From Alphaproteobacteria bacterium (GTDB taxonomy: Bacteria > Pseudomonadota > Alphaproteobacteria > UBA2136 > JALTLI01), in contig JALTLI010000164.1 in NCBI GenBank assembly GCA_027005635.1, forward strand, positions 1-11,198: 11,198 nt of DNA, read 5' to 3'. A model generated the notes under the pieces. That model worked only from the letters and a program-made list of their open reading frames with translations. It made no database searches and was not told where the DNA came from. Below, piece by piece: positions 1 through 8,290 of this stretch. Made by a program: the position numbers and the translations under genes. How positions within the stretch are numbered: position 1 is the first letter of the stretch; every line of letters starts with the position of its first letter.

Positions 1-568
1 TGGCTTCTGCACCAATTTCTGCAACAAATGAATCATCACCGTATTCATCTTGTGCTTCCATGTATTCTTCTTCTGTGATTACTTGGAATTTTTCAAATGG
101 GGCAGTACCCGGATCAACAACTACAAAACTTTCAAAGTATAGAATTTTTTCTACTTCTTTAAGTGTAGTATCCAACATTGTTGCAATACGGCTAGGTAAA
201 AGTTTTAAAAACCAAATATGTGCAACAGGAGCAGCAAGTTCAATGTGTCCCATACGTTCACGACGTACCTTAGATTCAATAACTTCAACACCACATTTTT
301 CACACACAATACCACGGTGCTTCATGCGTTTGTATTTACCACATAAACATTCGTAATCCTTTACAGGCCCAAAAATACGCGCACAGAATAAACCACCAAA
401 TTCTGGTTTAAATGTACGATAGTTAATGGTTTCTGGTTTTTTAACTTCACCGAATGAACGGGAGCGCATTTGGTCTGATGACGCAACTGAAATTTTAATG
501 CTATCAAATACTTTTGGTGCAGCCTTAGTTCCACCAAATAGATTCATAATACTTTGATTATTCTGCAT
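1..568 (-). CDS. rpoC: RNA polymerase subunit beta' (partial, N-terminal 189 residues)
   Basis: This is the start of the largest RNA polymerase subunit; the gene runs off the left edge. The translation opens MQNNQSIMNLFGG and continues with the family block KPETINYRTFKPEFGGLFCAR. It then has the N-terminal zinc ribbon, with cysteines near residues 74, 76, 89 and 92 (CLCGKYKRMKHRGIVCEKC). The next block, RRERMGHIELAAPVAHIWF, is near-invariant in proteobacterial RpoC. An AGGAAG ribosome binding site lies 10 nt before the ATG at 568, which favours that start over the in-frame ATG seven codons later. The gene follows rpoB by 23 nt and is surely co-transcribed with it. Identity is certain; the catalytic region lies outside the window. 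Confidence 0.97.
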   Translation of the reverse strand, partial: MQNNQSIMNLFGGTKAAPKVFDSIKISVASSDQMRSRSFGEVKKPETINYRTFKPEFGGLFCARIFGPVKDYECLCGKYKRMKHRGIVCEKCGVEVIESKVRRERMGHIELAAPVAHIWFLKLLPSRIATMLDTTLKEVEKILYFESFVVVDPGTAPFEKFQVITEEEYMEAQDEYGDDSFVAEIGAEA

Positions 569-591
569 AGTATTTTAACTTCCTTTTCTAA

Positions 592-3500
592 TTAAACAGT
601 TTGATTTTCAATAGCCATAGCATCATCTGATTCTACGCTTGTTACATCATTAGTTTTAAGTTCTACGTTCATTCCCAGAGCCTGTATTTCATGTACTAAT
701 ACATTAAATGATTCAGGGATACCAATTTCAAAGTTATCTTCACCACGAACAATAGCTTCATAAGTTTTTGTTCTACCAGATACATCATCTGATTTAACAG
801 TTAGCATTTCTTGAAGTGTGTATGCTGCACCATAAGCTTGCAATGCCCATACTTCCATTTCTCCAAAACGCTGACCACCAAATTGTGCTTTACCACCTAA
901 TGGTTGTTGAGTAACTAAACTGTATGGCCCAATTGAACGTGCGTGAATTTTTTCATCAACTAGGTGATGAAGTTTCAGCATGTAAATAATACCTACTGTT
1001 GTTTTTTGTTCAAATTTATCACCGGTTCTACCGTCATAAAGTTGAACTTTACCACTTGTATCCATACCAGCTTTTGTTAACATACCAGAAATATCTGTTT
1101 CAATGGCACCGTCAAATGCACTAGTAGCAATAGGAACACCATTTGAAAGGTTTTTAGATAATTCAAGAATTTCATCATCTTTGAATGATTTAAGTTCTTT
1201 TTGCGGATCATCCATACCATCGTAAATACTTTCTAAGTAACTACGTAATTCTTTGGTATCATTTTTTTCATAAGCTTCATGCATTAATGTTTCGATTTTT
1301 TTACCGATACCTTTACATGCCCAACCTAAGTGAGTTTCCAAAATTTGACCAACGTTCATACGTGAAGGCACACCAAGCGGGTTAAGTACAATATCAACCT
1401 GTGATCCATCTTCCATGTATGGCATATCTTCCACTGGTAAAATACGAGAAATCACACCTTTGTTACCATGACGACCAGCCATTTTATCCCCTGGTTGTAA
1501 TTTACGTTTAACTGCTACAAAAACTTTAACCATTTTAAGTACACCTGGTAATAAATCATCAGATGCTTTAATTTTTTCAGTTTTTGCATCAAAACGTTTA
1601 TTTAATGCTTCAATTGCGTTATCTAGGTTAGATTTTAATGCTTCAATGTTTTTTAGTTTTTTATCTGTTGAAACAGCAGCTTTCCACCAATCAATACGCT
1701 TCATGTCATCTAAAGCTTCTTTAGTAATAGCTTTACCTTTAGCAATACTACCAAATTTAGCAGTAACTTTTTCACCAATTAACATTTCTTCTAAACGAGA
1801 GTAAGCATCTGCTTCAAGAACACGGCGCTCATCTAACACATCTTTAGTTAGTTTAGCGATTTCCATTTCTTCAATTTCAACTGTACGTTCGTCTTTTTCA
1901 CCACCACGGCGGTTGAAAACTTTAACACCAACAACTGTACCGTAATGTCCTGGTGAAACACGTAATGATGTATCACGTACATCTGCTGCTTTTTCACCAA
2001 AAATAGCACGTAGAAGTTTTTCTTCTGGTGTCATTGGGCTTTCACCTTTAGGAGTGATTTTACCAACCATGATATCACCTGGTTTAAGTTCCGCACCAAT
2101 ACGGATAATACCAGATTCATCTAAGTTTTTAAGAGCTTCTTCACCAACATTAGGGATATCACGAGTAATTTCTTCTGTACCAAGTTTAGTATCACGTGCC
2201 ATTACTTCAAATGAATCAATATGAATTGAAGTAAATACATCGTCACGTACAATACGTTCAGAAATCAGGATTGAATCCTCAAAGTTATAACCATTCCAAG
2301 GCATAAAGGCTACTGTTACGTTACGACCTAAAGCAAGTTCACCCATATTAGTTGAAGGGCCATCAGCCATAATATCGCCTTTTTTAACAATATCACCTTT
2401 TTTAACAAGCGGGCACTGGTTCATACAACTAGATTGGTTAGAACGCTTAAATTTATTTAAACGATAAATATCTACACCACTTCTTGCTATGTCTAAATCT
2501 TCGTTAGCTCTAACAACAATACGTGTTGCATCAACTTGTTCTACAATACCACCACGTTTTGCAACTGTAGTAATACCACTATCTTGAGCAATATTTGCTT
2601 CCATACCTGTACCAACTAATGGTGCTTCACTTTTTAAAAGAGGAACAGCCTGACGTTGCATGTTAGCCCCCATTAATGCACGGTTAGCATCATCATTTTC
2701 TAGGAAAGGAATTAAAGCTGCTGCAACAGAAATAAGCTGTTTTGGTGCAACATCCATACAATCTACTTTATCTTTTGGCATAAATGTAGTTTCACCAGTA
2801 ACACGACAAACTACCATGTCATCTTTAATTTCTCCATTTTTAGCTAAAGGAGTTGAAGCCTGCGCAATAGCATGACCAGCTTCTTTGATAGCAGACATAT
2901 ATTCTACTTTACTAGTTGCTTTACCATCTTCAATTTTACGGTAAGGAGTTTCAATGAAACCATATTTATTAACACGAGCATAGTTTGAAAGTGAGTTAAT
3001 CAAACCAATGTTTGGCCCTTCTGGAGTTTCAATTGGGCAAATACGACCGTAATGAGTTGGGTGCACGTCACGTACTTCAAAACCAGCACGTTCACGGGTT
3101 AAACCACCAGGCCCAAGAGCTGAAATACGACGTTTATGAGTAACTTCAGAAAGTGGGTTTGTTTGATCCATAAACTGTGAAAGTTGTGATGAAGCAAAGA
3201 ATTCACGCAGTGATGCACTTAATGGACGAGCATTAATTAAATCACGTGGCATAAATGTTGGTAAATCAGAAGATGCTAAACGCTCCTTGATACTACGTTC
3301 AACACGTAATAAACCAACACGGAATTGGTTACTTAAAAGTTCACCAACTGAACGGATACGACGGTTACCTAAATGATCAATATCATCAACGTTATCTACA
3401 CCATCACGTATAAGAATTAAACGACGCAGAACTTCAATAATATCTATTTTACGTAAAGTATGAATAGAATCATCCAAACCTTCAAAACCTAAACGAGCAT

Positions 3501-4761
3501 TCATTTTCATACGACCTACATCAGATAAATCATAACGGTCACCATCAAAGAATAATCCTTCAAAAAGTTTTTCTGCTGCTTCTACGGTAGGTGGTTCACC
3601 TGGACGCATTACCTTGTATATTTCAATTAATGCTTCATCTTGAGAAGATGTTTTATCTATTTGTAATGTATTACGAATATATGCACCAATATGTAAGTGA
3701 TCTAATTTAAGAATATTAAAAGTTTTAAGTTTTAAGTTTTTAATTTCTTCTATTGTATCTTCAGTAATTTCACTACCACCAGCAAATAATACTTCACCAG
3801 TTTCTTTGTCTACTAAATCTTCAGCTAAATAACGACCATATAATTGCTCTTCATCTTGATAAATCCAACGTTCATCTGTAGATTTTTTCATTTCACGCAT
3901 CATACGTGCTTTTGGTTTTTCACCAGCTTTTGCTAATACCTCTTTACTATCAGCATCTATCATATCAGCTGTTAGTTTAACACCATCATAAAACATAGGT
4001 TCAAAACGTAAGGCAAATTTATTAGATTTAATACGAACAGGCACTTTATCGTAGTAATCATCTAGAATATCTTGAGCTTCCATACCCATTGCACGTAAAA
4101 TATATGTTGCAGGAAGTTTTCTTCTGCGGTCTATACGTACATATAGGTTATCTTTGTGATCTAGTTCAAAATCTAACCATGAACCACGGAATGGGATTAC
4201 ACGAGCAGAAAATAAAAGTTTTCCTGATGAATGAGTTAAACCATTATCATGATCAAAGAAAACACCAGGACTTCTGTGCATTTGAGAAACAATAACACGT
4301 TCAGTACCATTAATTACAAAAGTACCAGTTTCTGTCATCATGGGTACATCACACATGTAAACTTCTTGCTCTTTAATATCTTTAACAGAACGAGCTCCCG
4401 TTTGTTCGTTATTTTCCCACAATGTTAAGCGAAATTTAACTGTTAGAGGCATAGCAAATGTTACATCACGCTGTTGACACTCTTCCACATCAAATTTAGG
4501 TTCATCTAATTTATAATCTACAAAATCTAATTCTGCATTACCAGCGTTATCTTGGATAGGAAAAACGCTTTTAAACGCTGTTTCCAAACCACGAACACGA
4601 GCTATTTGCTTTGATGTTTTATCTTTTTGTCCTTCTTCAAAAGAGATAAAATCATCAAACGAAGATTTCTGAATTTCTAGCAGATCGGGCATTTCAGCCA
4701 CAGTTTGAATTCTGCTGTAAGATTTACGGATACGTTTTTTACCAGTGAATGAAAGTGTCAT
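592..4761 (-). CDS. rpoB: RNA polymerase subunit beta
   Basis: This is the full-length beta subunit (1389 aa, usual for Alphaproteobacteria), which forms half of the polymerase active-site cleft. The start MTLSFTGKKRIRKSY is typical of the class. The rifampicin-binding region (residues about 521-588) has wild-type residues at D532, H542 and S547, equivalent to E. coli 516, 526 and 531, so no resistance change is visible. Later blocks include NDDANRALMGANMQRQAVPL (690-709), the start of the KPGDIMVGKITPKGES block near 893, GDKMAGRHGNKGV (1091-1103) and GEMEVWALQAYGAA (1300-1313) at the beta' contact. Upstream of the ATG are TAAGG-type motifs. A 216-nt gap holding a stem-loop separates it from rplL, and rpoC begins 23 nt downstream. 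No frameshift or insertion is seen. Confidence 0.98.
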   Translation of the reverse strand: MTLSFTGKKRIRKSYSRIQTVAEMPDLLEIQKSSFDDFISFEEGQKDKTSKQIARVRGLETAFKSVFPIQDNAGNAELDFVDYKLDEPKFDVEECQQRDVTFAMPLTVKFRLTLWENNEQTGARSVKDIKEQEVYMCDVPMMTETGTFVINGTERVIVSQMHRSPGVFFDHDNGLTHSSGKLLFSARVIPFRGSWLDFELDHKDNLYVRIDRRRKLPATYILRAMGMEAQDILDDYYDKVPVRIKSNKFALRFEPMFYDGVKLTADMIDADSKEVLAKAGEKPKARMMREMKKSTDERWIYQDEEQLYGRYLAEDLVDKETGEVLFAGGSEITEDTIEEIKNLKLKTFNILKLDHLHIGAYIRNTLQIDKTSSQDEALIEIYKVMRPGEPPTVEAAEKLFEGLFFDGDRYDLSDVGRMKMNARLGFEGLDDSIHTLRKIDIIEVLRRLILIRDGVDNVDDIDHLGNRRIRSVGELLSNQFRVGLLRVERSIKERLASSDLPTFMPRDLINARPLSASLREFFASSQLSQFMDQTNPLSEVTHKRRISALGPGGLTRERAGFEVRDVHPTHYGRICPIETPEGPNIGLINSLSNYARVNKYGFIETPYRKIEDGKATSKVEYMSAIKEAGHAIAQASTPLAKNGEIKDDMVVCRVTGETTFMPKDKVDCMDVAPKQLISVAAALIPFLENDDANRALMGANMQRQAVPLLKSEAPLVGTGMEANIAQDSGITTVAKRGGIVEQVDATRIVVRANEDLDIARSGVDIYRLNKFKRSNQSSCMNQCPLVKKGDIVKKGDIMADGPSTNMGELALGRNVTVAFMPWNGYNFEDSILISERIVRDDVFTSIHIDSFEVMARDTKLGTEEITRDIPNVGEEALKNLDESGIIRIGAELKPGDIMVGKITPKGESPMTPEEKLLRAIFGEKAADVRDTSLRVSPGHYGTVVGVKVFNRRGGEKDERTVEIEEMEIAKLTKDVLDERRVLEADAYSRLEEMLIGEKVTAKFGSIAKGKAITKEALDDMKRIDWWKAAVSTDKKLKNIEALKSNLDNAIEALNKRFDAKTEKIKASDDLLPGVLKMVKVFVAVKRKLQPGDKMAGRHGNKGVISRILPVEDMPYMEDGSQVDIVLNPLGVPSRMNVGQILETHLGWACKGIGKKIETLMHEAYEKNDTKELRSYLESIYDGMDDPQKELKSFKDDEILELSKNLSNGVPIATSAFDGAIETDISGMLTKAGMDTSGKVQLYDGRTGDKFEQKTTVGIIYMLKLHHLVDEKIHARSIGPYSLVTQQPLGGKAQFGGQRFGEMEVWALQAYGAAYTLQEMLTVKSDDVSGRTKTYEAIVRGEDNFEIGIPESFNVLVHEIQALGMNVELKTNDVTSVESDDAMAIENQTV

Positions 4762-4929
4762 GTGCCTTACAGTTTCCTTATTAGGTTAAGTTAAATCTTT
4801 ACTAAAATTTTTTATTTAAAAGAGACTTTTAGTATAACTCTTTAGCTATATAGTAGTTAATTCTGCTTTTACAAGCCTATAACCACAAATAAAACACTAA
4901 GCATTTTTAGTATTTTATAATCGCAGATA

Positions 4930-4958
4930 AGGTCGATAGGCTTTTTACCTATCGACCT
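4930..4958 (-). promoter_or_regulatory. Stem-loop between rplL and rpoB (possible attenuator or processing site)
   Basis: An 11-bp perfect stem (AGGTCGATAGG with CCTATCGACCT) with a 7-nt loop begins about 20 nt after the rplL stop. The minus-strand RNA after the stem has no U tract, so it is not a standard intrinsic terminator. In E. coli the same interval holds a leaky attenuator and an RNase III processing site that lower rpoBC expression relative to rplJL. By position this hairpin could play a similar part; that is inference. The rest of the gap is AT-rich and shows nothing else I can support. Confidence 0.55.
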
Positions 4959-4977
4959 ATTCCACTAAACTCCAGAA

Positions 4978-5346
4978 CTATTTAAGTTCTACAGATGCAC
5001 CAGCACCTTCTAGAGTTTTCTTGATTTCAGCAGCGTCATCTTTAGATGCAGCTTCTTTAACTGTTGTAGGTACAGCTTCTACCATGTCTTTAGCTTCTTT
5101 TAAGCCTAAACCAGTAATACCACGTACAGCTTTAATCACTTCGATTTTCTTCTCACCGAATGATGTCATTACAACGTCAAATTCATCTTTTTCTTCTGCA
5201 GGAGCAGCAGCACCAGCAGCAGCAGGTGCAGCAACAGCAGCAGCTGCAGATACGCCCCATTTGTCTTCAAGTAGAGTTGAAAGCTCAGCAGCTTCCATTA
5301 CTGTTAATGCAGATAGTGTATCTACGATTTTGTTTAAATCAGTCAT
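4978..5346 (-). CDS. rplL: 50S ribosomal protein L7/L12
   Basis: This is the stalk protein that recruits translation GTPases to the 50S subunit, present as dimers bound to L10. At 122 aa it has the usual length. Residues 1-32 form the dimerisation domain. Residues 33-50 are an Ala/Pro-rich flexible hinge. The C-terminal factor-binding domain follows, with the hallmark VRGITGLGLKEAKDMVE (74-90). The ATG is preceded by AAGGAAAA at good spacing. It lies 43 nt after rplJ, and the two are normally co-regulated so that several L12 copies are made per L10. Confidence 0.98.
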   Translation of the reverse strand: MTDLNKIVDTLSALTVMEAAELSTLLEDKWGVSAAAAVAAPAAAGAAAPAEEKDEFDVVMTSFGEKKIEVIKAVRGITGLGLKEAKDMVEAVPTTVKEAASKDDAAEIKKTLEGAGASVELK

Positions 5347-5389
5347 TTTAATTTTCCTTTTTTAAAATAATTTGTCTTAGTTCTAAATA

Positions 5390-5893
5390 CTACTCAGGTT
5401 TAGCAGCCAATTGGCGAGCTAAGCCAGAAGCAGGTGCCTGTGTAACTGTTGCTAGCTGTTGAGCCGGTGCTGAAAGCAATCCAATAAGTTTCGCACGTAA
5501 CTCGTCTAGTGATGGCATAGCAGCAAGCGCTTTAACACCAGCAACATCTAGGTTATCAGTACCAACTGTACCACCTAAAATGACTAGATCTTTGTTAGTT
5601 TTGGCGAACTCATGAGTAACTTTGGCTGCACTAATCGGATCATTAGCAGATGCAATAATCGTTGGTCCAGCCATAAGAGGGTCTAAGTTTTCAAAGTTTG
5701 TACCTTTGAAAGCAATTTTAGCTAAGCGGTTTTTAGCAACTTTAACGCTACCACCTAGTTCTCTCATGTTACGACGATACTGAGTTAAATCAGCAACCGT
5801 CAAACCACGATAATGCGAAACAATAACAGATTCTGCTTCACTAAGTGAAGAATTCAGTTCTTTAACAAACGCTCTTTTTTGCGCTTTATCCAT
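5390..5893 (-). CDS. rplJ: 50S ribosomal protein L10
   Basis: L10 anchors the L7/L12 dimers to 23S rRNA and, with L12 bound, represses its own mRNA. The 167-aa protein has the N-terminal rRNA-binding domain with HYRGLTVADLTQYRRNMRE followed by VAKNRLAKIA. It ends in a helical tail (APAQQLATVTQAPASGLARQL) that is the L12 docking region. The ribosome binding site AAGGAAG sits about 10 nt before the ATG. Upstream lie 249 nt without a gene that contain an L10-leader type structure, so autogenous control is expected. Confidence 0.97.
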   Translation of the reverse strand: MDKAQKRAFVKELNSSLSEAESVIVSHYRGLTVADLTQYRRNMRELGGSVKVAKNRLAKIAFKGTNFENLDPLMAGPTIIASANDPISAAKVTHEFAKTNKDLVILGGTVGTDNLDVAGVKALAAMPSLDELRAKLIGLLSAPAQQLATVTQAPASGLARQLAAKPE

Positions 5894-5923
5894 TGTTTAT
5901 GCACTTCCTTTTTAGTTTGTGCC

Positions 5924-5949
5924 CAAACCTAATTTTTAGGCTAGGTTTG
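5924..5949 (-). promoter_or_regulatory. Hairpin just upstream of the rplJ ribosome binding site
   Basis: CAAACCTA and TAGGTTTG form a perfect 8-bp stem with a 10-nt loop, ending about 15 nt before the rplJ AAGGAAG. It lies between the L10-leader core and the start codon, so it could take part in how repressor binding is passed on to initiation. That role is inferred from position only. Confidence 0.4.
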
Positions 5950-5986
5950 TAGTAAAATAAACCATTTATCTTACTTTCTCATTATT

Positions 5987-6068
5987 CACCTGTCTTGTCT
6001 CGGCTGGGCTGTTTAACTTATACAAGTTACACAGTTTAAGTTTCCCCCAACTTTCTCTGACAGGGCGG
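5987..6068 (-). promoter_or_regulatory. L10-leader RNA element (autoregulatory)
   Basis: In the minus-strand RNA, CCTGTC (6064-6059) pairs with GACAGG (5994-5989) and closes a structure with two arms. One arm is AAGTT / AACTT with a purine loop. The other is CTGT..AACTT / AAGTT..ACAG. The flanking words CCTGTCAGAGA and GCCGAGAC..GACAGGTGA resemble the kink-turn region of bacterial L10 leaders, where the L10-L12 complex binds. Position upstream of rplJ fits. The identification is by motif and layout, not by a covariance search. Further upstream (6085-6120) are two overlapping AT-rich hairpins of 7 bp each, just after the rplA stop, which may separate the two halves of the operon. Confidence 0.7.
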
Positions 6069-6142
6069 TTTAAAAATTATCAATAATATTTAAACCTAAA
6101 TATTACTTATTACTAAGTAACATTATTCTTTTATTATGCTAT

Positions 6143-6832
6143 TTAAGCAGATGCCATATCAACTGTTAAACCAGGGCCCATTGTTGTACTAATGGAAATT
6201 TTTTCCATGTAAATACCTTTAGCACCACTTGGCTTAGCATCACGTACAGCTTTAACTAATGCCTTTGCATTTTCAGTAAGTTTTTTATCACCCATTGATT
6301 TTTTACCAACAGGAGCATGTACTACACCATTTTTTTCTGCTTTAAATTCAAGCATACCGGCTTTAACTGCTTCAACAGCTTTAGCAACATCTGGTGTTAC
6401 AGTACCAAGCTTAGGGTTAGGCATTAAACCACGTGGGCCTAAAACTTTACCTAATTTACCAACAGTTACCATACAGTTTGGAGCAGCTACAACTCTATCA
6501 AATTCCATCCAACCATCTTGGATTTTCTTTGCTAGATCATCTGTACCAACTTCATCAGCGCCAGCTTTTTTAGCGGCTTCAGCTGCTTCATCTTTAGCAA
6601 ATACTATAACGCGTACTTCTTTACCTAAACCATTAGGAAGAGCAACTGTACCACGAACGATTTGATCTGCATATTTAGGATCAACATTTAGGTTTAAAGC
6701 CATTTCTACAGTTTCATCAAATTTTGCACTTTGGCATTCACTAAGTGCTTTAACAGCATCTGCTACAGCATATTCTTTTTCAGTATCTACTGTTTTTGCA
6801 ATTGCTTGCTGTTTTTTTGTTAATTTAGCCAT
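6143..6832 (-). CDS. rplA: 50S ribosomal protein L1
   Basis: L1 forms the mobile stalk at the ribosomal E site and in many bacteria represses its own operon by binding the rplK leader. The 229-aa protein has the expected length. It shows KFDETVEMALNLNVDPKYADQ near the N-terminus, the family signature GPRGLMPNPKLGTVT (132-146) in the second domain, and an ISISTTMGPGLTVD C-terminus. AAGGGAA lies about 9 nt before the ATG. It follows rplK by 23 nt and is presumably on the same transcript. Confidence 0.98.
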   Translation of the reverse strand: MAKLTKKQQAIAKTVDTEKEYAVADAVKALSECQSAKFDETVEMALNLNVDPKYADQIVRGTVALPNGLGKEVRVIVFAKDEAAEAAKKAGADEVGTDDLAKKIQDGWMEFDRVVAAPNCMVTVGKLGKVLGPRGLMPNPKLGTVTPDVAKAVEAVKAGMLEFKAEKNGVVHAPVGKKSMGDKKLTENAKALVKAVRDAKPSGAKGIYMEKISISTTMGPGLTVDMASA

Positions 6833-6855
6833 TTTATATATTCCCTTTTAAACCT

Positions 6856-7287
6856 TTATACAACTTCAATACCCATAGATTCAGCACTACCAGAAATAAT
6901 TTTCACTGCTGCATCTAGGTCATTTGCGTTTAAATCTGCCATTTTAGCTTCAGCAATTTCTTCAACTTGCTTACGGGTAACTTTACCAACCATTTTACCA
7001 TCACCAACTGTACCAGATCCTTTTTTAATGTTTGCTGCCTTTTTAAGGTAGTAACTTGCCGGAGCTGTTTTCATTTCAAATGTAAAAGTTCTATCTGCAT
7101 ATACAGTAATAACTGTAGGAACAGGAGTACCTTTATCAATTTTTTGAGTTGCTGCGTTAAATGCTTTACAAAATTCCATGATGTTTAAGCCTTTTTGACC
7201 TAAAGCTGGACCTACTGGAGGAGAAGGGTTTGCTGCCCCTGCTTCAATTTGTAACTTAATGTAACCGTCTATTTTCTTTTTTGCCAT
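6856..7287 (-). CDS. rplK: 50S ribosomal protein L11
   Basis: L11 is part of the GTPase-associated centre of the 50S subunit. The 143-aa protein carries the N-terminal proline motif PSPPVGPALGQKGLNIMEFC (21-40), the site linked to thiostrepton sensitivity, and a C-terminal rRNA-binding domain ending in the family pattern DLDAAVKIISGSAESMGI. The ribosome binding site is weak (GTGAAAAG), unlike the AAGGA sites of its neighbours. It is the first gene of its transcription unit here, because nusG is over 3 kb away and separately terminated. A promoter must therefore lie in 7288-7522. Confidence 0.98.
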   Translation of the reverse strand: MAKKKIDGYIKLQIEAGAANPSPPVGPALGQKGLNIMEFCKAFNAATQKIDKGTPVPTVITVYADRTFTFEMKTAPASYYLKKAANIKKGSGTVGDGKMVGKVTRKQVEEIAEAKMADLNANDLDAAVKIISGSAESMGIEVV

Positions 7288-7522
7288 AACTTTTCACTTT
7301 ATCCGTACTTATAAACATATTTAAAAAACTAAATATATTTAAGTTAAATTTTAATACAATAACAGCGAGCATATATCATACTTTACAACCATATGTAAAG
7401 AACAATATGCACAAACTGCAACTTTTATTACGAATACTTATTGAGAAGCCTTGAAAATAACAATCAAGCAACAAATATTTATAATGACTAAGCATGTATA
7501 ATATGTGTAAAATACTTTTGCA
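7288..7522. promoter_or_regulatory. Divergent promoter region between rplK and the M50B-like gene
   Basis: This AT-rich interval must drive rplK leftward and the membrane gene rightward. For rplK I see a possible -35 TTTACA (7399-7394) with an ATATAT -10 at 17 nt (7376-7371), and weaker TTGTAT / TATATT combinations nearer the gene. For the rightward gene, TATAAT occurs at 7480-7485 and 7497-7502 without a convincing -35. The second would give a leader of only about a dozen nucleotides, in keeping with the lack of a ribosome binding site. Promoter assignments are tentative. An L1-binding leader could also be here, but I cannot recognise it. Confidence 0.4.
7381..7400. repeat. Inverted repeat in the rplK upstream region (operator-like)
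   Basis: CTTTACA and TGTAAAG form a perfect 7-bp inverted repeat with a 6-bp spacer. It overlaps the candidate TTTACA -35 box of the rplK promoter. The size and symmetry fit a dimeric regulator site. No regulator gene is present in the window and no known consensus is claimed. Confidence 0.3.
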
Positions 7523-8221
7523 ATGGAAAATTTTACTTTATCAGCATATTTTTATATTCCTCTTTTGGTTGGGCTAAGCTTTTTGGTTGATGCTATACCT
7601 TATGTTAATCGTCCATTTAAATGGGTTGAAACTTTTTTTCATGAATTATCTCATGGGATTGCAAGCATTATTACAGGCGGACACATTCACCGTATTCAAA
7701 TAAATTGGGATGGTTCAGGGTATTGTCAAACCAGAGGTGGTTTTATGATTATAATACTGTTGGCGGGTTACATAGGTGCAACACTTTGGGGATTATTTAT
7801 ATTTTTAGGTGGCTGGTTTTTAAATTCTGCTGGAAGTAATGAATTTTTATATATGTTATCTGCATTAATAGTTATGGTAACAATTTTTTGGGTAAGAAGC
7901 ATAGTAACCCTAACAATCATAATAATAATGCTCGGAATATTTTACACCCCTACCCTGTTAGATAACGTCCCATATTTAAATTATTTAGTAGAATTTATTG
8001 GGGTGCATACCATGGTAAACGCTGTTCACGCACCATTAAATTTAATAGACGGCAAACATGAAGGAGACGGAGCAATGCTAGCCGACAGGCTATTACTACC
8101 AGAATTTGTATGGATTTTACTATGGTTTATTCTAGCTATTCTAGCCATTGTTTGGCTGTGGTTATTTACCATACCAGCCGATGTTCGCTTTGATTTTGGT
8201 TTTGCTGTGCCTTTTCTTTAG
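7523..8221 (+). CDS. M50B-like integral membrane zinc metalloprotease
   Basis: This 232-aa polytopic membrane protein resembles the bacterial Peptidase_M50B-like family, which is related to site-2 proteases that cut within or near the membrane. It has a first hydrophobic stretch (about 7-25) and the zinc motif HELSH (40-44). A GYIGATLWG block (82-90) follows, typical of the family, and then several strong hydrophobic segments (about 74-100, 108-141). A conserved-looking EGDGAMLADRL (180-190) before LPEFVWILLW may supply the third zinc ligand through D182. The last segment is about 194-217. Substrate and role are unknown. It is divergent from rplK and is the only + strand gene in the window. 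There is no clear ribosome binding site, so the start is less certain. Its base composition resembles the core genes and it lacks the hairpin tiling seen further right. Confidence 0.8.
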   Translation: MENFTLSAYFYIPLLVGLSFLVDAIPYVNRPFKWVETFFHELSHGIASIITGGHIHRIQINWDGSGYCQTRGGFMIIILLAGYIGATLWGLFIFLGGWFLNSAGSNEFLYMLSALIVMVTIFWVRSIVTLTIIIIMLGIFYTPTLLDNVPYLNYLVEFIGVHTMVNAVHAPLNLIDGKHEGDGAMLADRLLLPEFVWILLWFILAILAIVWLWLFTIPADVRFDFGFAVPFL

Positions 8222-8230
8222 GATTTAGGC

Positions 8231-8261
8231 AAAAAAAATGCCCCGACACGTCTGTCGGGGC
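8231..8261 (-). terminator. Intrinsic terminator after the 299-aa gene (possibly bidirectional)
   Basis: GCCCCGACA (8240-8248) and TGTCGGGGC (8253-8261) form a 9-bp stem with a 4-nt loop. Read leftward, the RNA continues A then eight U (8238-8231), a strong terminator for the unknown minus-strand gene ending at 8291. Read rightward, it is followed by TCGTTATTT, a weaker tract that could also stop the M50B-like gene ending at 8221. Confidence 0.85.
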
Positions 8262-8290
8262 TCGTTATTTATGCAATGCACGTTACATTG

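Noticed and set aside
60..356. 98-residue + strand frame opposite the rpoC start
   Set aside because: The minus strand encodes the clear RpoC zinc ribbon here.
3100..3200. Rifampicin-resistance changes in rpoB
   Set aside because: All the usual positions (D532, H542, S547) have the wild-type residue.
2660..4295. Two open frames on the + strand within rpoB (2660-2875 and 4089-4295)
   Set aside because: They are antisense to conserved rpoB codons, short, and have no ribosome binding site or recognisable sequence.
5021..5365. Two overlapping + strand frames opposite rplL
   Set aside because: Their low-complexity Ala/Ser and Gln runs are the mirror of the L7/L12 alanine hinge codons.
6967..7188. 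Cysteine-rich 73-residue + strand frame opposite rplK
   Set aside because: It is a shadow of L11 codons with no initiation signal.
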